Below, piece after piece: positions 20,478-29,774 of a DNA stretch of 64,000 nt (position 1 is its first letter; each line of letters opens with the position of its first letter). The position numbers were made by a program, and so were the translations under genes. The notes beneath the pieces are model-generated. The model was not told the DNA's origin, searched no databases, and worked only from the letters and a program-made list of their open reading frames with translations. Origin of the DNA: Rhodanobacter sp. T12-5 (GTDB lineage: Bacteria > Pseudomonadota > Gammaproteobacteria > Xanthomonadales > Rhodanobacteraceae); assembly GCF_008329435.1 (NCBI RefSeq), contig NZ_NPKN01000006.1, forward strand, positions 62,670 to 126,669, given 5' to 3'.

Positions 20478-21512
20478 GTGTTGACCATCAGCAAACTCCC
20501 GCTTCGCTTCGCCGCCGTCGCCACGCTTGCCGTGGCCTCGAGCTTCGGTGTGGCCGCCCACGCCACCGACATCACCGGCGCCGGATCCAGTTTCGTCTAC
20601 CCGGTCATGTCCAAGTGGTCGGCCGCGTACGCCGAGAAGACCGGCAATCATCTCAACTACCAGTCGGTCGGCTCCGGCGCCGGCATCGCCCAGATCAAGG
20701 AAGGCACCATCGACTTCGGCGCCTCCGACGCTCCGATGAAGGCGGAAGACCTGCAGAAATACGGCCTCGGCCAGTTCCCGATCGTGGTCGGCGGCATCGT
20801 GCCGGTGGTCAACATCGCCGGTGTGCAGGCCGACCAGGTCAAGCTGGACGGCGCCACCCTCGCCGACATCTTCCTGGGCAAGATCACCAACTGGAACGAC
20901 CCGAAGATCGCCGCGCTCAACGCCGGCCTCAGCCTGCCGGCCGGCAAGATCACCGTGGTGCATCGCTCGGACGGTTCGGGCACCTCGTTCAACTTCACCA
21001 ACTACCTGTCCAAGGTCAGCCCGGAATGGGCCAGCAAGGTGAAGTTCGGCACCGCCGTGGAATGGCCGACCGGCGTGGGCGGCAAGGGCAACGAAGGCGT
21101 CTCGCAGTACGTTCGCCAGATCAAGGGTTCGATCGGCTACGTCGAATACGCCTATGCGGTGAAGAACAAGCTCGCCTGGGTCGACCTGAAGAATGCCGCC
21201 GGCAACTACATGAAGCCGAGCGCTGATGCCTTTGCCGCCGCGGCCGCCACTGCCGACTGGGCCAGTGCCAAGGACTTCAACCTGATCATGACCAATGCAC
21301 CGGGCGCCAAGGCATGGCCGATCACGGCTACCACCTGGATGATCATGTACAAGACACCGAAGAACGCCAGCAACAGCAAGGTCGCCTTCGACTTCTTCAG
21401 GTTCGCGCTGGAGCATGGTCAGCAGTCCGCCAGCGAGCTGGACTACGTGCCACTGCCGAATGCGCTGGTCAGCAAAATCGAGGCGTACTGGGCTGCAGAA
21501 TTCAAGCATTGA
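20478..21512 (+). CDS. pstS: Phosphate ABC transporter, periplasmic phosphate-binding protein
   Basis: 344 residues. A signal peptide of about 29 residues (cleavage after AAHA) leads into the mature start TDITGAGSSFVYPVMSKW, typical of PstS. GSGAGIAQI, IDFGASDAPM and RSDGSGTSFNFTNYL are phosphate-pocket segments. It delivers Pi to PstCA. Translation starts at GTG with AAGGAG six bases before. First gene of pstSCAB-phoU, behind a tandem Pho box, and followed by a REP-like palindrome that may let pstS be expressed above the rest. Confidence 0.98.
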   Translation: MLTISKLPLRFAAVATLAVASSFGVAAHATDITGAGSSFVYPVMSKWSAAYAEKTGNHLNYQSVGSGAGIAQIKEGTIDFGASDAPMKAEDLQKYGLGQFPIVVGGIVPVVNIAGVQADQVKLDGATLADIFLGKITNWNDPKIAALNAGLSLPAGKITVVHRSDGSGTSFNFTNYLSKVSPEWASKVKFGTAVEWPTGVGGKGNEGVSQYVRQIKGSIGYVEYAYAVKNKLAWVDLKNAAGNYMKPSADAFAAAAATADWASAKDFNLIMTNAPGAKAWPITATTWMIMYKTPKNASNSKVAFDFFRFALEHGQQSASELDYVPLPNALVSKIEAYWAAEFKH

Positions 21513-21526
21513 TGCCTGGTTGACGC

Positions 21527-21590
21527 TGTGGGAGCGGCTTCAGCCGCGATGCTCTCGCGACAGACGCATCGCGCTGAAGCCGTTCCCGCA
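21527..21590. repeat. REP-like inverted repeat between pstS and pstC
   Basis: The left arm TGTGGGAGCGGCTTCAGCCG continues to GCGATGC; the right arm is its imperfect reverse complement (two substitutions, one missing base). Each arm also folds on itself (GCGGC-TTCA-GCCGC). Same family as the element at 42788-42862. Confidence 0.8.
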
Positions 21591-21636
21591 AAGGCCGCAC
21601 AGATCAATTCGATAACCCATCGGAACACCAAGCCCC

Positions 21637-22647
21637 ATGCCAGTTGTCGACATCGCACCCAGCATCCTCGAACAGCGCAGCCGCCGTGACGCCCGTCACG
21701 AGCGGCTGTTCCGCTGGCTGTTGAAGGGCTGCGCGCTGATCGTTCTGGCCGCGCTGCTTGGTGCCGCCGGCGCCACGCTGTGGGGCGGTCGCGATGCGTT
21801 TGCCACGTTCGGCTGGCACTTCCTGGTCAGTTCGGAGTGGGATCCAGGCAACGACGTCTACGGCGCCCTGGTGCCGGTCTACGGCACCATCGTCACCTCG
21901 CTCATCGCCCTGCTGATCGCGGTACCGATCAGCTTCGGCATTGCACTCTATCTTTCCGAAGTCGCGCCGGCCTGGTTGCGCACGCCAGTCGCCTCGGCGA
22001 TCGAATTGCTCGCCGGCATCCCCTCGATCATCTACGGCATGTGGGGGCTTTTCATCTTCGCCCCGTTCTTTGCCGACCATATCAAGCCGTGGTTGACCAG
22101 CAACCTCGGCAACAAGCCCGACGACGGGAAGCTGTCGTGGGTGGCCCAACACGTGCCGTTCGTCGGCAAACTGTTCGGCAGCGACTACCCGTTCGGCGCC
22201 AGCATCCTGGTCGCCGGCATCGTGCTGGCGATCATGGTCATCCCGTTCATCTCATCGGTGATGCGCGAGGTGTTCCAGACCGTGCCGACACGGTTGAAGG
22301 AGTCGGCCTATGCGCTGGGCTCCAGCACCTGGGAGGTGTCGTGGGACATCGTGCTGCCGTACACCCGCTCTGCGGTGATCGGTGGCATCTTCCTCGGCCT
22401 CGGCCGTGCGCTGGGCGAGACGATGGCAGTGACCTTCGTTCTGGGCAACGCCATGCATCTGTCAGCCTCGTTGCTCGATCCGGGGACCTCGATCGCGTCG
22501 ACCATCGCGAACCAGTTCAGCGAGGCGTCCGGCCTGCAGAAGTCCGCGCTGATGGCGCTGGCCTTCCTGCTGTTCGTGGTCACTTTCATCGTGTTGCTGA
22601 TTGCTCGATTGATGTTGCGCCGACTGGCCAGCAAGGAAGGTCGCTGA
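21637..22647 (+). CDS. pstC: Phosphate ABC transporter permease PstC
   Basis: 336 residues. Inner-membrane permease with six predicted helices and a large loop between residues 130 and 190 (the SNLGNKPDDGKLSW region). The permease/ATPase coupling segment is ALGSSTWEVSWDIVLPYTRSAVIGG. RAXGETMA near residue 265 is conserved in PstC. It overlaps pstA by one base (TGATG), so the two are translationally coupled. Confidence 0.97.
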   Translation: MPVVDIAPSILEQRSRRDARHERLFRWLLKGCALIVLAALLGAAGATLWGGRDAFATFGWHFLVSSEWDPGNDVYGALVPVYGTIVTSLIALLIAVPISFGIALYLSEVAPAWLRTPVASAIELLAGIPSIIYGMWGLFIFAPFFADHIKPWLTSNLGNKPDDGKLSWVAQHVPFVGKLFGSDYPFGASILVAGIVLAIMVIPFISSVMREVFQTVPTRLKESAYALGSSTWEVSWDIVLPYTRSAVIGGIFLGLGRALGETMAVTFVLGNAMHLSASLLDPGTSIASTIANQFSEASGLQKSALMALAFLLFVVTFIVLLIARLMLRRLASKEGR

Positions 22648-23513
22648 TGAACTCGCCCTACCTGCGCCGTCGTATCACCAACGCGCTGGCGATGTTGCTG
22701 AGCACGCTGGCCACCTTGGTTGGTCTGGCGTTTCTGGCCTGGATACTGTGGGAAACCCTGCGCCGGGGCATCAGCGCGCTCGACTTGAAACTGTTCACCA
22801 AAATCACGGCTTACGGCGAGGATGGTGGCCTCGCCAACGCCATGGTCGGCAGCCTGATCATCAATTTCATCGGCATCGCGATCGCCACCCCGATCGGCGT
22901 GCTGGCCGGTACCTGGCTGGCCGAATACGCGAACCGCACGAAACTCGGCGAGTCGATCCGCTTCCTCAACGACATCCTGCTGTCGGCGCCGTCGATCGTG
23001 ATGGGCCTGTTCGTCTACACCATCATCGTATTGCCGAGCACCGCGCTGACCCATGGCTCGACCTCGTTCTCCGGTTTCGCCGGCGGCGTGGCGCTGGCGT
23101 TGATCGCGCTGCCGGTGATCGTGCGCACCACCGACGAGATGCTGCGGCTGGTGCCGTCGACGCTGCGCGAGGCGGCACTGTCGCTCGGCGTTCCACAGTG
23201 GAAGCTGACCCTGCAGATACTGATACGCGCGGCACGCTCCGGCATCATCACCGGTGTGCTGCTGGCGCTGGCGCGGATCAGCGGCGAGACCGCACCGCTG
23301 TTGTTCACCGCGTTCGGCAACAACTACATGGCTATCAACCCGATCGAGAAGATGTCCAGCTTGCCGCAGATCATCTACCAATACGCCAACGACCCCGGCG
23401 ATGCGATGCACGCTCTGGCCTGGGCCGGCGCTTTCGTGATAACCATGTTCGTGCTGCTGCTGAGCCTCGGCTCGCGCCTGATCCTTTCCCGCACCAAGGT
23501 GTCCCATGACTGA
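22647..23513 (+). CDS. pstA: Phosphate ABC transporter permease PstA
   Basis: 288 residues, partner of PstC. The N-terminus [17 protein letters not shown] begins a first membrane helix. The coupling segment [24 protein letters not shown] and the [15 protein letters not shown] segment are typical of PstA. It starts at the ATG overlapping the pstC stop, and its own stop lies 8 bp inside pstB, so pstC-pstA-pstB are tightly coupled. Confidence 0.97.
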   Translation: MNSPYLRRRITNALAMLLSTLATLVGLAFLAWILWETLRRGISALDLKLFTKITAYGEDGGLANAMVGSLIINFIGIAIATPIGVLAGTWLAEYANRTKLGESIRFLNDILLSAPSIVMGLFVYTIIVLPSTALTHGSTSFSGFAGGVALALIALPVIVRTTDEMLRLVPSTLREAALSLGVPQWKLTLQILIRAARSGIITGVLLALARISGETAPLLFTAFGNNYMAINPIEKMSSLPQIIYQYANDPGDAMHALAWAGAFVITMFVLLLSLGSRLILSRTKVSHD

Positions 23514-24315
23514 TTCCGCCATCGCCACGAACCCGACGCCGGTGGTGGCCGCAGCGGCGGTGTCTCCGAAACTCACCGTGCGCGATCTGCACTTCTACTA
23601 CAACGGCTTCCATGCGCTGAAAGGCATCGACATGGATATCCCGGAGAAGCAGGTCACTGCCATCATCGGTCCGTCCGGCTGCGGCAAATCAACCCTGCTG
23701 CGCATCTTCAACCGGATCTACGCGATCTACCCGAAGCTCGAAGCGAAAGGCTCGATCGAACTGGACGGCGAGAATATCCTCGATCCCGGTTACTCGATGA
23801 ACCGCCTGCGCAGCAAGGTCGGCATGGTGTTCCAGAAACCGGTGCCGTTCCCGATGACGATCTTCGAGAACGTCGCCTACGGCATCCGCCACCACGAAAA
23901 ATTGTCGAAAGCGGACATGGAGAACCGCGTCGAGCAGGCCTTGCGCAGTTCCGCGCTGTGGGACGAGGTGAAGGACAAGCTCAAGCAGAACGCACTCGGC
24001 CTCTCCGGCGGCCAGCAACAGCGGTTATGCATTGCCCGCGCGATTGCACTGAAGCCCGAGGTGCTCCTGCTGGATGAACCGACTTCCGCGCTCGACCCGA
24101 TCGCCACCGGCCGCATCGAGCAACTGGTGGAAGAACTGAAAAGCCAGTTCACCATCGTCATCGTCACCCACAACATGCAACAGGCCGCGCGCGTCTCCGA
24201 CCTCACCGCCTTCATGTACCTGGGCGAAATGATCGAGTTCGACCAGACCGAGAAGATCTTCACCAAGCCAAGCAAGAAGCAGACCGAGGATTACATCACC
24301 GGCAGGTTTGGTTAA
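23506..24315 (+). CDS. pstB: Phosphate ABC transporter ATP-binding protein
   Basis: 269 residues. Walker [10 protein letters not shown] (about 55), Q-loop in [21 protein letters not shown], signature [14 protein letters not shown], Walker [14 protein letters not shown] and the switch histidine in VTHNMQQA are all present. It has an N-terminal extension of about 22 residues before [16 protein letters not shown]. It energises PstCA and takes part in Pi signalling to PhoR through PhoU. Confidence 0.98.
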   Translation: MTDSAIATNPTPVVAAAAVSPKLTVRDLHFYYNGFHALKGIDMDIPEKQVTAIIGPSGCGKSTLLRIFNRIYAIYPKLEAKGSIELDGENILDPGYSMNRLRSKVGMVFQKPVPFPMTIFENVAYGIRHHEKLSKADMENRVEQALRSSALWDEVKDKLKQNALGLSGGQQQRLCIARAIALKPEVLLLDEPTSALDPIATGRIEQLVEELKSQFTIVIVTHNMQQAARVSDLTAFMYLGEMIEFDQTEKIFTKPSKKQTEDYITGRFG

Positions 24316-24321
24316 CTAGAT

Positions 24322-24453
24322 ACTCCCTCTCCCTCCGCGACCGAAGGGAGTTCCCTTGTGGGTGAGAGGGACCGGGAAGAAGGTTCACGCTCCGCCCGAA
24401 CCCTCATCCGCCCCTTCGGGGCAACTTCTCCCCGACGGAGAAGGGAACAAGAC
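24322..24453. repeat. Composite palindromic repeat between pstB and phoU
   Basis: 132 bp of short nested inverted repeats: CCCTCTCcct ... gggtGAGAGGG, GCCCC-TTC-GGGGC at 24410-24422, and CTTCTCC/GGAGAAG at 24425-24443. The look is of a dispersed non-coding intergenic repeat. It separates phoU from pstB and may reduce or process read-through. That it is multi-copy cannot be tested in this window. Confidence 0.6.
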
Positions 24454-24465
24454 ACGAGGCATACC

Positions 24466-25188
24466 ATGAACACCGGCACCGACCACATCATCAAGAGCTA
24501 CGACAGCGAGCTGACCCGCCTCACCGGCGAAATCGTGCACATGGGCGAACTGTCGGTGACCCAGCTGGAAGCGGCGATCGACGTGCTCGAACGCCGCGAC
24601 CAGCGTGCGGCGCAACACGTGGTCGGCAATGACGAAGCGATCGATCAGCTGGAGCATGAGATCAGCCACGACGTGATCCGTCTGCTGGCGCTGCGTGCGC
24701 CGATGGCAGGCGACCTGCGCAATGTCTACGCTGCGCTGCGCATCGCTGCCGACATCGAACGCATCGGCGACTACGCCGCCAACGTGGCCAAGCGCTCGAT
24801 CCCGTTGTCGATGGTCGCCCCGGTGGCTCCGGTCGGAGGCCTGAGCCACCTGGCCGATCTGGCGGCAAGCGAGGTGCGCGAAGTGCTGCTTGCCTATCGC
24901 GATCGCGATGCCGAAGCGGCCTACCAGGTGTGGAAAAACGATGTGGTGCTGGACGAGGCCTATACCGGCTACTTCCGCCAGTTGCTCACCTACATGATGG
25001 AAGACCCGCGCAACATCACGCCGTGCACGCACCTGTTGTTCATGGCCAAGAACATCGAACGCATCGGCGACCACGCCACCAACATCGCCGAGAACGTGTG
25101 GTTCCAGGTCACCGGCGAACCGCTCAACAAGCAGCGCAGCAAGCGCGACTTCACCGCGAATCCGGAAATGACCAAGCTGGGCAAGTGA
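24466..25188 (+). CDS. phoU: Phosphate signalling protein PhoU
   Basis: 240 residues, all-helical, two PhoU repeats. The metal-binding-type motifs are ALRIAADIERIGDYAANVAK (about residues 85-105) and LLFMAKNIERIGDHATNIAE (about 190-210). It represses the Pho response with PstSCAB and PhoR. The ATG at MNTGTDHIIKSYDSEL is chosen, with GAGG six bases before; earlier in-frame codons lie in the repeat. phoB and phoR are not in the window. Confidence 0.97.
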   Translation: MNTGTDHIIKSYDSELTRLTGEIVHMGELSVTQLEAAIDVLERRDQRAAQHVVGNDEAIDQLEHEISHDVIRLLALRAPMAGDLRNVYAALRIAADIERIGDYAANVAKRSIPLSMVAPVAPVGGLSHLADLAASEVREVLLAYRDRDAEAAYQVWKNDVVLDEAYTGYFRQLLTYMMEDPRNITPCTHLLFMAKNIERIGDHATNIAENVWFQVTGEPLNKQRSKRDFTANPEMTKLGK

Positions 25189-25216
25189 GTCGACGGCGAG
25201 AGGCAATGCCCTCTCA

Positions 25217-25492
25217 TCAAGGCAATCGCGAACGCTCCTCGCGACTCACCCGCAACCCGCGCAGCACGCCGTAGATGCCGATCGCGGCCCAGGCCACTTC
25301 CATCACGAACGCCGACAGGTTGAAGCTGCCGAACACGAGCGACAGCAACACGCCGAGCGCGCCGAAGATGTTCATCAACTGGTAGACAAGGCCATTGCCG
25401 TGCAGCTTGTGCGCCTGCAGCAGCAGGAACGCCAACAACACCAGGACCACGCCGACGTAGCCGGCCCAGTCATGCCAGAACAAGGTGGTCAT
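25217..25492 (-). CDS. Small membrane protein, CBU_0592-like
   Basis: 91 residues with three hydrophobic helices: YVGVVLVLLAFLLLQ, YQLMNIFGALGVLLSLVFGSF and FVMEVAWAAIGIYGVLRGL. The pattern resembles a small family of proteobacterial membrane proteins of unknown function. The ATG overlaps the rlmB stop by 4 bp (ATGA), so it is the third gene of rnr-rlmB. Convergent with phoU. Confidence 0.75.
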   Translation of the reverse strand: MTTLFWHDWAGYVGVVLVLLAFLLLQAHKLHGNGLVYQLMNIFGALGVLLSLVFGSFNLSAFVMEVAWAAIGIYGVLRGLRVSREERSRLP

Positions 25493-26235
25493 CGCTTTGC
25501 ACTCCGCTGGCGCAAGGCCTCGAACAGCACCACACCGGTGGCGACGGAAACGTTGAGGCTTTCCATCGTGCCCGGCATCGGGATCTTCGCCACGAAATCG
25601 CACAGCTCGCGGGTCAGGCGACGGATGCCCTCGCCTTCGCTGCCCAGCACCAGCGCCACAGGTCCTCTGAAGTCCACGTCGTAAACCGTGGTGTCGGTAT
25701 CGCCGGCCAGGCCGGTGATCCACACACCGGCATCCTTCAGCTCGCGCAGCGTGCGCGCCAGGTTGGTCACCGCGATCAGCGGCACCCGATCGGCGCCGCC
25801 TGCCGAAGCACGGCGCACCACCGGGGTCAGGCCGACCGCACGGTCCTTCGGCACGATCACCGCGGTGACCTTCGCCGCGGCCGCGCTGCGCAGGCAGGCA
25901 CCGAGGTTGTGCGGATCGGTGACACCGTCGAGCACGAGTACCAGGGTGTCGCTGCCGTCGCGTTCGAGCAAGGCGGCCAGATCGTTCTCGTGCGCCGACG
26001 GCGCCGCCTCGTAACGCGCCACCACGCCCTGGTGGCGCGCTTCACCGGCGAGCCTGTCCAGTTCATCGCGTGGACGATGCTGCACCGGAATTTTCAGCTT
26101 CTTCGCGCGCTCCGCCAGATCCAGCACGCGCGCGTTGCGCTGGCCGTTCTCGACCAACACCTCGCGCACACGCTCGGCATCATTGCTCAGCGCACCTTCG
26201 ACGGGATTGATACCGACGATCCAACTCTCGCTCAT
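25489..26235 (-). CDS. rlmB: 23S rRNA (guanosine-2251-2'-O)-methyltransferase RlmB
   Basis: 248 residues. An N-terminal L30e-like substrate-binding domain (ISPV-type start WIVGINPVEGAL) is followed by a SpoU methyltransferase domain with motifs VLDGVTDPHNLGACLRSA, GALVLGSEGEG-type (ALVLGSEGEGIRRLT) and IPMPGTMESLNVSVATGVVLFE, the trefoil-knot SAM site. It modifies G2251 in the peptidyl-transferase P loop. Its start overlaps the rnr stop by 4 bp, the same pairing as in E. coli. Confidence 0.97.
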   Translation of the reverse strand: MSESWIVGINPVEGALSNDAERVREVLVENGQRNARVLDLAERAKKLKIPVQHRPRDELDRLAGEARHQGVVARYEAAPSAHENDLAALLERDGSDTLVLVLDGVTDPHNLGACLRSAAAAKVTAVIVPKDRAVGLTPVVRRASAGGADRVPLIAVTNLARTLRELKDAGVWITGLAGDTDTTVYDVDFRGPVALVLGSEGEGIRRLTRELCDFVAKIPMPGTMESLNVSVATGVVLFEALRQRSAKR

Positions 26236-28958
26236 GACTGGCCTTTCGGTTTCGGTTTCGAACGACGCCGGGCGTTCTTCTTCGGCGCGGCGGCCGCCGC
26301 CGGAGCCGGCGCCGGTGCTGCGCCGCGCCGGGCGGACCCACTACCCGAACCTTCCTTGCGCGGACGTCTGGCCGACGACTGCTCGGCCTTGCGTCCCGGG
26401 CGCTGCTCGCCGGCATGCTGGCCGGTGGACGAGCCATGCGCGCGGCGCGGCGGATTATCGCTTGCCGCTGCCTTGCGCGGGGCCGGGGCTGACGCTGGTG
26501 CTGGGGCCTCGGCTTCCTTCCGGCCAAACGCACGACCGATGGCCTTGGCGGCGCGACCGAACATGCCCGATGTCTTGCTCGTGGCGGTTGCCTTCTTCGG
26601 CAGCGAATAGCGCTCACCGCTGGCCGCATAGTCATACGCCTTGCCACTGCCCACGGGCGGCGTCGCCGGCGTGCGTGGCGAGACCAGCCGGAAGTCGATC
26701 TTGCGATCCTCCAGGCTGGCGCGCAGCACCTGGATGCGCACGTGGTCGCCGAGGCGGAACTGCGCGCCGGTACGTTCGCCCTTGAGCAGCTTGCGGGTGG
26801 CGTCGAAGTGGTAATAGTCGTTGGCGAGCTGGCTGATGTGCACGAGGCCGGACACCTTCGATTCGTCCAGTTCCACGAACAGGCCGAACGAGGTGACGCC
26901 CGTGACTAGACCGTCGAACTCGCTGCCGATGTGCTTTTCCATCCACGCACACTTGAAGCGCTCGTCGACGTCGCGCTCGGCTTCCTCGGCACGACGCTCG
27001 CGCTGCGAACAATGGATAGCCATCGCCGCCATGTCGCTGGGACTGTAGGTGTATTCGACTGGCTTGCGGCCGGTCAACGCGTAGCGGATCGCACGATGCA
27101 CCAGCAGATCGGGGTAGCGGCGGATAGGCGAGGTGAAGTGCGCGTACGCCGTGAGCGCCAGGCCGAAGTGGCCGCGGTTGTCGGGCTGATACGCCGCCAT
27201 GCTCTGCGAGCGCAGCAGCACGTTCTGGATCAGCTCGCGCTCGGGGCGATCCTTGACCATGCGCAGGATCTCGGAGAAATCCGCCGGCGTCACTTCGTCG
27301 ACCGGCGGCATGCGCAGCTTGAATTCGCGCAGGAACTGCTGCAGGTCCTCGTACTTCTCCGCCGGCGGCGGCTCGTGCGCGCGGAACAGCGCGGAGATTT
27401 TCTTCTTCTCCAGGAACAGCGCCGCCTGCACGTTGGCGGCGATCATGCATTCCTCGATCAGCTTGTGCGCATCGTTGCGCTCGGTGGCGCCCATCGACTC
27501 GACGCTGCCCGTCTGGTCGAGGCGGAACTTCACTTCCGGCGTCTCGAAATCGATCGCACCGCGACGCTTGCGCTGTTGCGCCATCGCCTTGTACAGCGCG
27601 TGCAGGTTTTCCAGCTGCGGCAGCACATCGGCCACTTCGTGGCGGGCGTCGGCATCATTCAGGCCCACCGCTTCCCACACCTTGTCGTAGGTAAGCCGCG
27701 CATGCGACAGCATCACCGCGTCGTAGAACTTCGACTTGGTCACGTTGCCTTCGGCATCGACCACCATGTCGCACACCATGCACATCCGCTCGACCTTCGG
27801 CATCAACGAACAGATGCCGTTGGACAGGGTCTCCGGCAGCATCGGCACCACGAAACCGGGGAAGTAGGTCGAGGTGCTGCGCTCGTAGGCTTCTCGATCC
27901 AACGCGTTGCCGACCTGCACGTAATGCGAGACATCGGCGATCGCCACGATCAGCCGCCAGCCGCCGCCGCGCTTCGGTTCAGCATAGACCGCATCGTCGA
28001 AGTCGCGCGCATCGGCGCCATCGATCGTCACCAGCGGCAGCTCGCGGATGTCGGTGCGGCCTTTCCGCTCAGCCGCGGTCACCACGGATTCCACCTGCGC
28101 CGCATCGCGCAGCACTTCGGCCGGCCATTCGTGCGGCAGATCGTGGCTGGCGATCGCCATCTCCACCACCAGCGACGGTTGCAGGCGCTCGCCCAGCACC
28201 GCGCGAATCTCGCCGATCGGGCCGCGTTGCGAGGTCGGCGGGTCGGTGATTTCCACCACCACGATCTGACCCGAACGTGCCCCCTGTTCCTGGCCGGGCT
28301 TGATCATCACGTCCTGATTCAGGCGGCGATCGTCGGGCGCCACCAGAGTGACGCCGTTGTCGATCACGACCCGGCCGACCAGCCGCGGCGAACGGCGTTC
28401 AAGCACCTCGGCGATCGCCCCCTGCTTGCGGCCGCGGCGATCGATGCCGACCACACTGGCCAGCACGCGATCACCGTGCATGACCGCACGCATCTGCTGC
28501 GGCGACAGGTACAGGTCTTCGCCGCCTTCGTCCGGGCGCAGGAAGCCATAGCCCTCGGCATTGGCCAGCACGCGGCCGGCGATCAGATCGAGTTTTTGCG
28601 TTGGTGCATAACCGCCGCGCCGGCCGAGCAACAACTGACCGTCACGAACCATGGCGGCGAGCCGTTTGCGCAACGCCTCCAGATCGGTTTCGTCATGCAT
28701 CGCGAGGGCTTCGGCAATGCGCGCCTCGGTCAGAAGTTCGCCGCGTTCTTCGAGCAGGGCGAGGATCGCTTCACGGCTGGGAATCGGACGCGCATAACGC
28801 TGCGCCTCGCGATCGGCCTGCGGGTCGCGCACGGCGCCTGTAGCGGCCTTGTTGCGCTTGTCCGGTGCGGATGCGGCGCGCGGCGCCTGCCTGGCAGGCC
28901 TCTTCGCGGAACGCTGGACTGGGGGATTGCCGGATGAGGGGGGAGTTTTTCTGGTCAC
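26232..28958 (-). CDS. rnr: Ribonuclease R
   Basis: 908 residues, longer than the roughly 810 of E. coli RNase R. Processive 3'-5' exoribonuclease for structured RNA. Order: basic N-terminal tail (1-60), winged-helix domain, two cold-shock domains (about 115-270), RNB catalytic domain with DGADARDFDDAVY (metal-binding aspartates) around residue 310, then an S1 domain (SEFDGLVTGVTSFGLFVEL), then a lysine/arginine/alanine-rich tail of about 130 residues ending in a KKNARRRSKPKPKGQS run. It starts at GTG with AAGGA six bases before. First gene of rnr-rlmB-membrane protein. Confidence 0.97.
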   Translation of the reverse strand: MTRKTPPSSGNPPVQRSAKRPARQAPRAASAPDKRNKAATGAVRDPQADREAQRYARPIPSREAILALLEERGELLTEARIAEALAMHDETDLEALRKRLAAMVRDGQLLLGRRGGYAPTQKLDLIAGRVLANAEGYGFLRPDEGGEDLYLSPQQMRAVMHGDRVLASVVGIDRRGRKQGAIAEVLERRSPRLVGRVVIDNGVTLVAPDDRRLNQDVMIKPGQEQGARSGQIVVVEITDPPTSQRGPIGEIRAVLGERLQPSLVVEMAIASHDLPHEWPAEVLRDAAQVESVVTAAERKGRTDIRELPLVTIDGADARDFDDAVYAEPKRGGGWRLIVAIADVSHYVQVGNALDREAYERSTSTYFPGFVVPMLPETLSNGICSLMPKVERMCMVCDMVVDAEGNVTKSKFYDAVMLSHARLTYDKVWEAVGLNDADARHEVADVLPQLENLHALYKAMAQQRKRRGAIDFETPEVKFRLDQTGSVESMGATERNDAHKLIEECMIAANVQAALFLEKKKISALFRAHEPPPAEKYEDLQQFLREFKLRMPPVDEVTPADFSEILRMVKDRPERELIQNVLLRSQSMAAYQPDNRGHFGLALTAYAHFTSPIRRYPDLLVHRAIRYALTGRKPVEYTYSPSDMAAMAIHCSQRERRAEEAERDVDERFKCAWMEKHIGSEFDGLVTGVTSFGLFVELDESKVSGLVHISQLANDYYHFDATRKLLKGERTGAQFRLGDHVRIQVLRASLEDRKIDFRLVSPRTPATPPVGSGKAYDYAASGERYSLPKKATATSKTSGMFGRAAKAIGRAFGRKEAEAPAPASAPAPRKAAASDNPPRRAHGSSTGQHAGEQRPGRKAEQSSARRPRKEGSGSGSARRGAAPAPAPAAAAAPKKNARRRSKPKPKGQS

Positions 28959-29024
28959 TCAATATCCTTGTGATGATTGCGCCGCGGAGAATGCCACGTC
29001 GCAGTGAACGGATGTGAAAAAGTG

Positions 29025-29053
29025 TTGACAAGCCGCGGGGAGATGCCTAGATT
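29025..29053 (+). promoter_or_regulatory. Strong sigma-70 promoter of tRNA-Leu(CAG)
   Basis: TTGACA (6/6) and TAGATT (4/6) are spaced 17 bp apart, followed by a GC-rich discriminator (ACGCGGC). The -10 ends 37 bp before the mature tRNA. Confidence 0.8.
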
Positions 29054-29090
29054 ACGCGGCTCACGCAGCTCGCCGAGCAACGTGACACCT

Positions 29091-29177
29091 GCCCAGGTGG
29101 CGGAATTGGTAGACGCACTAGCTTCAGGTGCTAGCGGGGGCAACTCCGTGGAGGTTCGAGTCCTCTCCTGGGCACCA
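29091..29177 (+). tRNA. tRNA-Leu (anticodon CAG)
   Basis: 87 nt including CCA. Acceptor GCCCAGG / CCTGGGC. Anticodon stem TAGC/GCTA with loop TTCAGGT gives CAG. The class II variable arm is GGGGGCAACTCC. It has its own promoter and terminator, so it is a monocistronic tRNA gene. Confidence 0.97.
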
Positions 29178-29185
29178 ATTGTAAA

Positions 29186-29218
29186 CGAAGGCCGCCTTTA
29201 TGGTGGCCTTCGTCTTTT
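29186..29218 (+). terminator. Terminator of tRNA-Leu(CAG)
   Basis: Stem CGAAGGCC / GGCCTTCG extended inward by GCC/GGT, with a TCTTTT tail, begins 9 bp after the CCA end. Confidence 0.85.
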
Positions 29219-29250
29219 CCGGGTTTTGTTAAAAGCCCGGAAGGCCCGCT

Positions 29251-29658
29251 TCAACCGACCGCCGGCCCCTTCAGCTCGACCATGTTGCCCTGCGGGTCGT
29301 ACAGGTAGATCGACGGACCTTCGCCTTTCGCGCCATAGCGCGAACCCAGCTCGCCGATGCGCACGCCGTGCGCCTTGAGATGCGCCAGGATCGCGGCCTC
29401 GTCGTAGTCTTCCACGCGCAGGCACAGGTGATCCATGTTGTGGCCTTCGCTTCCCGGCGCCGCGCCGCCGTGGCGGCCGAGCTTGCCGTCGATGCCAACC
29501 AGGTCGATCAGCGACGCACCGGCACGCAACTGCACGAGGCCGATCTCGTCCTGCCGTCGCTCTTCGCGGCATCCCAGCACGTCGCAGTAGAAGCGTTGCA
29601 TGGCCGCGATGTCGATGGCGCGCAACACCACATGGTCGATTTCACCGATACGGATCAT
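29251..29658 (-). CDS. VOC-family (glyoxalase-like) protein
   Basis: 135 residues, one vicinal-oxygen-chelate domain of two beta-alpha-beta-beta-beta units. The typical first metal ligand lies in IDHVVLRAIDIAAMQRFYCDVLG; others are candidate residues in NMDHLCLRVEDYDE and the Glu of GNMVELKGP. Members include lactoylglutathione lyase, dioxygenases and resistance proteins; this sequence does not decide among them. The ATG giving MIRIGEIDHVVL is the family start. Convergent with tRNA-Leu. Confidence 0.82.
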   Translation of the reverse strand: MIRIGEIDHVVLRAIDIAAMQRFYCDVLGCREERRQDEIGLVQLRAGASLIDLVGIDGKLGRHGGAAPGSEGHNMDHLCLRVEDYDEAAILAHLKAHGVRIGELGSRYGAKGEGPSIYLYDPQGNMVELKGPAVG

Positions 29659-29753
29659 GGGATTCCAGCGGGTCGGGGAATGGGCGTTCGAGCATAACGC
29701 GGGAGGTTTCTGAACCGCACTCCGGCGGACCGCAACACGCACCGCGCGCCCTG

Positions 29754-29759
29754 TATAAT
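29754..29759 (+). promoter_or_regulatory. Consensus -10 (TATAAT) of the gcvP transcript
   Basis: A perfect TATAAT ends 15 bp before the first riboswitch helix, so transcription would start near 29766. The -35 region is not close to consensus. Confidence 0.6.
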
Positions 29760-29774
29760 CGTGGAGGTAAACGC

